Shown here one piece after another: positions 5,331 through 8,526 of a stretch of DNA of 8,526 nucleotides; position 1 is the stretch's first letter, and each line of letters starts with the position of its first letter. A program made the translations under genes and the position numbers. The stretch is from contig CAMNMO010000107.1 of NCBI GenBank assembly GCA_946544695.1, positions 1 to 8,526 on the forward strand. Direction: 5' to 3'. Source of the stretch: an uncultured Ruminococcus sp. Its GTDB lineage: Bacteria; Bacillota; Clostridia; Oscillospirales; Ruminococcaceae. A model generated the notes under the pieces. The model searched no databases, was not told the origin of the DNA, and was given only the letters and a program-made list of their open reading frames with translations.

Positions 5331-7370
5331 ATGCTGCTTAAAAGATCTGCTGCCGCTGTGCTGGCAGTCGTTACTGTATTCGCCAATTCCTATTCTGTCG
5401 GGGCTGCTGCTGTGGGTGATGTCAATGGCGACGGTGCTGTGAATGTTACCGATATCTCCCTCACGGCTGCGCACGTAAAAAGCCTTAAAGCCCTTTCGGG
5501 TGACAGCCTGTCAGCAGCAGATGCTGACGGCAGCGGGGCGGTCAATGTCACCGATATCTCCCTCATCGCTGCACATGTCAAAAGTATCAAGGCGCTGGGC
5601 GATACGGAAAGCCCTGATGCCGATGATGACAGCAAGACAGATGACAGCAAGACAGATGTCTCAACGCCCGATGAGGTCGAGGGCGATTACATCGTTACCT
5701 ATTCGTCCGACAATACCTGGCAGGACGGCGGCGTGAACATGTTCGGTCTTGAACTGGGCTTTACAAACAAGTCAGGCAAACCTATCGACGGCTGGAAGCT
5801 TGAACTGGTCGTTGACGGGCTGGACAATGTCAGTGGCTGGAACGGTGAATGGTCGCAGGACGGCGATACCCTGACCGTTACAAATGCCGACCACAACGGC
5901 ACTGTGGCTGACGGCGGCAGCGTCAAGCTGGGCTGCAACATGGGCGTGGGCGGTGAACTGAAAATAGTTTCCGCCAAGCTTAACGGCGAGGACTGCGTGA
6001 TAGTCAAGGGGGAAGTCCCCGAAGGCAGCGGCGAAACACCCAGGCAGGACGACAAGAAACAGGACGATAAAAAGCAGGACGACTCCGAACAGAAGGACGG
6101 CAAGGGCAGTGCTGATGTGGACAAGCTGCTTGAACGTTCGCCTGACGCAGTGCAGGGCGATGACTGGCTGCACACTGACGGCAGTCATATCTACGACAAG
6201 GACGGCAAGGAAGTCTGGCTGACAGGCGTGAACTGGTTCGGATACAATACAGGTACAAATGCCTTTGACGGACTCTGGAACAGCAACCTTGAAAGTTCTG
6301 TCAAGTCCATAGCAGATCACGGATTCAACCTGATAAGGGTGCCTATAAGCGCACAGCTTCTGAATGAATGGGCGGCAGGGGAGTACCCGAAGGCGAATTT
6401 CAACACCGCCGACAACCCCACCCTTACGCAGATGGATTCGCTGGAGATATTTGACTATTTCCTTAAACTGGCAGAAGAAAACGGCATGAAGGTAATGCCC
6501 GATATACATTCGGCTGAGACAGATGCGATGGGTCACAATGCGAACCTGTGGTTCACCTCGAAGGTATCGGCAGATGAGTATTATTCAGCGCTTGAATGGC
6601 TGGCAGACCGCTATAAGGACAACGACACCATCATCGCCATTGACCTGAAAAACGAACCTCACGGCAAGCCGAATGAGGGCGACAAGGCAGCTATCTGGAA
6701 TGACAGCGAGGCTGACAATAACTGGAAGTATGTGGCAGAGACCGCCGCAAAGAAGGTGCTTGCCAAGAACCCGAACGTCCTCATAATGGTGGAGGGCACT
6801 GAGATATTCCCGAAGGATACAGCGAAAAACGGCGATTATCATTCATCGGCAAGTGCGGATTATTTCTTCAACTGGTGGGGCGGCAACCTGCGTGGCGTAA
6901 AGGAATACCCTGTTGACCTGGGCGAGTATCAGGACAAGCTGGTGTATTCGCCGCATGACTATGGTCCGGGTGTTTATGAACAGCCGTGGTTTGAGGGCGG
7001 ATATGATTATGAAAGCCTGAAAAAAGACTGCTGGAACGACAACTGGCTTTACATCAAGACAGATGACATCGCACCGCTGCTGATAGGTGAGTGGGGCGGA
7101 TTCATGAAGCAGCCGAACCTGAAATGGATGACATATATGCGTCAGCTTATATCTGAGAACCATCTCAATCATACTTTCTGGTGCTTCAATGCCAATTCGG
7201 GCGACACGGGCGGACTGGTGCTTGACGATTTCAAGACATGGGACGATGACAAGTATGAGTTCGTAAAAGAGGTATTGTGGCAGGAAGGAGACAAGTTCGT
7301 GGGCTTGGACCATGAGATACCGTTGGGCGAGAACGGCATATCATTAGGCGAAGCCAAGGGGCTGAAATAA
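5331..7370 (+). CDS. Secreted dockerin-CBM2-GH5 endoglucanase
   Basis: Predicted beta-1,4-endoglucanase, 679 residues, secreted for attachment to a cohesin. Modules in order: signal peptide (K4-R5, hydrophobic core, cleavage near A25-A27); N-terminal type I dockerin of two near-identical calcium loop-helix units starting at D30 and D64 (D-x-N/D-x-D/S-G-x-x-N-x-x-D, each followed by ISL, AAHVKS and KAL); an Asp/Ser/Thr linker; a CBM2-like beta module at about 118-222 with W130, W155, W170, W174 and the family-typical end LNGEDC; a QDDKK-repeat linker at about 228-260; and a GH5 barrel from about 279 to the end. The barrel shows GVNWFGYNT, GFNLIRVPIS, acid/base E442 in LKNEP, SPHDYGPGVY and nucleophile E587 in LIGEWGG. 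GVNWFG and SPHDY recall subfamily GH5_1, such as Acidothermus E1. Activity on mannan or xyloglucan cannot be excluded. It lies 43 bases after proA and ends before a strong terminator. Confidence 0.93.
   Translation: MLLKRSAAAVLAVVTVFANSYSVGAAAVGDVNGDGAVNVTDISLTAAHVKSLKALSGDSLSAADADGSGAVNVTDISLIAAHVKSIKALGDTESPDADDDSKTDDSKTDVSTPDEVEGDYIVTYSSDNTWQDGGVNMFGLELGFTNKSGKPIDGWKLELVVDGLDNVSGWNGEWSQDGDTLTVTNADHNGTVADGGSVKLGCNMGVGGELKIVSAKLNGEDCVIVKGEVPEGSGETPRQDDKKQDDKKQDDSEQKDGKGSADVDKLLERSPDAVQGDDWLHTDGSHIYDKDGKEVWLTGVNWFGYNTGTNAFDGLWNSNLESSVKSIADHGFNLIRVPISAQLLNEWAAGEYPKANFNTADNPTLTQMDSLEIFDYFLKLAEENGMKVMPDIHSAETDAMGHNANLWFTSKVSADEYYSALEWLADRYKDNDTIIAIDLKNEPHGKPNEGDKAAIWNDSEADNNWKYVAETAAKKVLAKNPNVLIMVEGTEIFPKDTAKNGDYHSSASADYFFNWWGGNLRGVKEYPVDLGEYQDKLVYSPHDYGPGVYEQPWFEGGYDYESLKKDCWNDNWLYIKTDDIAPLLIGEWGGFMKQPNLKWMTYMRQLISENHLNHTFWCFNANSGDTGGLVLDDFKTWDDDKYEFVKEVLWQEGDKFVGLDHEIPLGENGISLGEAKGLK
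5418..5606 (+). other. Type I dockerin: two near-identical F-hand repeats
   Basis: The two 34-residue units begin at D30 and D64 of the cellulase. Both carry VNVTDISL, AAHVKS and KAL, and differ mainly by T/I after ISL and by L/I between KS and KAL. At DNA level ACCGATATCTCCCTCA recurs exactly at 5448-5463 and 5550-5565, 102 bases apart. Both loops keep the calcium-binding D/N/D/D pattern. Residues just before the last loop Asp, which often set cohesin specificity, are V-T in both units. Such symmetry is known to allow two binding orientations on a cohesin. Confidence 0.85.
5625..5654 (+). repeat. Perfect tandem 15-base repeat in linker 1
   Basis: GATGACAGCAAGACA occurs twice head to tail (5625-5639 and 5640-5654), encoding DDSKT twice in the linker between the dockerin and the CBM2-like module. 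The exact DNA identity points to a recent duplication, and copy number may vary between strains. Confidence 0.8.
6045..6089 (+). repeat. Imperfect tandem 15-base repeat in linker 2
   Basis: Three units start at 6045, 6060 and 6075 and encode QDDKK, QDDKK and QDDSE in the linker between the CBM2-like module and the GH5 domain. They share CAGGACGA and diverge at third positions. The linker is highly charged and probably flexible. Confidence 0.75.
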
Positions 7371-7390
7371 CAGCACCATAAAAAGAAAAG

Positions 7391-7429
7391 CGGGACAGCA
7401 GGCGTCGGGAATGACGCTAAGCTGTCCCG
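7391..7429. terminator. Bidirectional rho-independent terminator between cellulase and glgP
   Basis: CGGGACAGC (7391-7399) pairs perfectly with GCTGTCCCG (7421-7429). Within it GCGTC (7402-7406) pairs with GACGC (7413-7417), leaving a six-base loop. On the plus strand TTATTATTATAT follows. On the minus strand the stem is followed by CTTTTCTTTTTATGG, the better T tract. It lies 20 bases after the cellulase stop and 21 bases beyond the glgP stop, so it probably serves both convergent genes. Confidence 0.9.
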
Positions 7430-7450
7430 TTATTATTATATCCTGATATT

Positions 7451-8526
7451 TCAGATCAGCTTCCAGATGTTCTCAGCATAATCCTTTATAGTCCTGTCTG
7501 AACTGAATTTGCCCGCATTTGCAATGTTTGACCAGCACTTTTTAGCAAAGGCAAGGCTGTCCTTGTAGTCCGCATTAGCTTTCAGCTTGGCGGCTACATA
7601 GTCATTAAGGTCACCCAGCACATAGTAATGGTCGGGAACGTGCCAGCTTGCACCGTCTGTAAGTGCCTTGTACAACTCCCTGAATGAACCTTCCTGATCG
7701 GACGGTACACCGCCGTCACTGAATGTGCCGTCTATCAGCTTGTCAAGCACACGCTTTATCTTCTCGTCCTTGAAAAGGATCTCTCTGGGATCATACTCGG
7801 GCATTATCTTTTCGAGGTCCTCAACTCTGGCACCGAAAATGTACTCGTTCTCCTCGCCTGCTTCTTCCGCTATCTCAACGTTGGCACCGTCATAAGTTCC
7901 GAGAGTTACGGCACCGTTCAGCATAAGCTTCATGTTGCCTGTGCCGCTTGCTTCTGTGCCCGCTGTCGATATCTGTTCGGAAATGTCAGCCGCACATACC
8001 AGCTTTTCTGCGTATGATACATTGTAGTTCTGCACGAACACCACTTTCAGCTTGTCAGCTGTTTCGGGGTCGGCATTTACAAAGTCGCCTATCTCGTTTA
8101 TCAGCTTGATTATCGCTTTTGCACGCCTGTATCCCGGGGCAGACTTTGCGCCGAAGATGAATACGGTAGGTGTGAAGTCCTTTATGCTGCCGTCCTTGAT
8201 GCCGAAGTAAATGTAAAGTATGCCCAGCGCATTCAGGAACTGTCTCTTGTATTCGTGCAGACGCTTTATCTGTATATCAAATATCCAGTCGGGGTCTATC
8301 TCCTTGCCGTCATGCGCCTTGATGAAGTCTGCAAGCTGGTGCTTTTTAGCTTCCTTCACTGCCATGAATTCCCTGAGCACATTTTCGTCATCTGCGAACT
8401 TTGCAAGCTTTTTCAGCTGGTCAAGATCCTTTACCCAGTCCGCATTCCCGAGAAGCTTGGTTATCATCGCCGAAAGTTCGGGGTTGCACAGTGCCAGCCA
8501 GCGGCGCTGTGTTATGCCGTTGGTCT
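7451..8526 (-). CDS. glgP: Glycogen/alpha-glucan phosphorylase, C-terminal part
   Basis: Phosphorolysis of alpha-1,4-glucan to glucose-1-phosphate with a pyridoxal phosphate cofactor (GT35 family), cytoplasmic. The gene ends at TGA (7451-7453) and runs off the right edge. About 358 C-terminal residues are visible of a family length near 750-850. The Met codon at 8465-8467 is internal, since the frame continues upstream as TNGITQRRWLALCNPELSA, a conserved phosphorylase segment. Other signatures are IQIKRLHEYKRQFLN, FIFGAKSAPGY and EASGTGNMKLMLNGAVTLG, whose lysine is the expected pyridoxal phosphate Schiff-base residue, followed by TYDGANVEI. No frameshift is seen in the visible part. It converges on the cellulase gene and shares its terminator. 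Its start, promoter and neighbours lie outside the window. Maltodextrin phosphorylase is an alternative name for the same family. Confidence 0.95.
   Translation of the reverse strand, partial: TNGITQRRWLALCNPELSAMITKLLGNADWVKDLDQLKKLAKFADDENVLREFMAVKEAKKHQLADFIKAHDGKEIDPDWIFDIQIKRLHEYKRQFLNALGILYIYFGIKDGSIKDFTPTVFIFGAKSAPGYRRAKAIIKLINEIGDFVNADPETADKLKVVFVQNYNVSYAEKLVCAADISEQISTAGTEASGTGNMKLMLNGAVTLGTYDGANVEIAEEAGEENEYIFGARVEDLEKIMPEYDPREILFKDEKIKRVLDKLIDGTFSDGGVPSDQEGSFRELYKALTDGASWHVPDHYYVLGDLNDYVAAKLKANADYKDSLAFAKKCWSNIANAGKFSSDRTIKDYAENIWKLI

Noticed and set aside
4493..5386. 297-residue minus-strand ORF across proA
   Set aside because: It mirrors the secure proA coding frame, shows no recognisable domain and has no promoter or ribosome binding site.
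5699..6175. Long Ser/Pro-rich antisense ORF under the cellulase
   Set aside because: It is a shadow of the Asp- and Gly-rich coding strand; low-complexity composition, no ribosome binding site and no family motif.

Overview
The window looks like a chromosomal segment from an anaerobic, fibre-degrading Firmicute, most likely Ruminococcus or a close relative. The main clue is a secreted modular cellulase with a type I dockerin, a CBM2-like module and a GH5 catalytic domain, which is typical of cellulosome-type gut and rumen clostridia. Codon use (frequent ATA, CTG and AGG), strong GGAGG-type ribosome binding sites and the short, PUA-less form of ProB fit this. The genus is inferred from gene content, not from a marker gene.

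Layout: positions 1-110 are intergenic, holding a perfect 9-bp inverted repeat and a very good extended -10 promoter. Five plus-strand loci follow: recQ (156-2396), proB (2467-3321), a small unknown gene (3323-3658) that runs into a C39-like peptidase fragment (3591-3929, open again to 4022), proA (4037-5287), and the dockerin/CBM2/GH5 cellulase (5331-7370). Gaps are short (1 to about 107 bases). No convincing internal terminator is visible, so much of the block may be read from the recQ promoter. A strong bidirectional terminator at 7391-7429 closes it. On the minus strand the 3' part of glycogen phosphorylase (glgP) runs from 7451 off the right edge.

Functionally, proB and proA encode the first two steps of proline synthesis from glutamate. 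RecQ is a DNA repair helicase with an extra C-terminal region. The cellulase would be secreted and docked to a cohesin-bearing scaffold or surface protein. GlgP releases glucose-1-phosphate from stored glycogen or maltodextrins.

The most unusual points are the apparently decayed peptidase-like gene wedged between proB and proA, the N-terminal position and internal symmetry of the dockerin, and a cellulase placed 43 bases behind proA with no obvious promoter of its own. I found no CRISPR array, RNA gene, insertion sequence or clearly new system.
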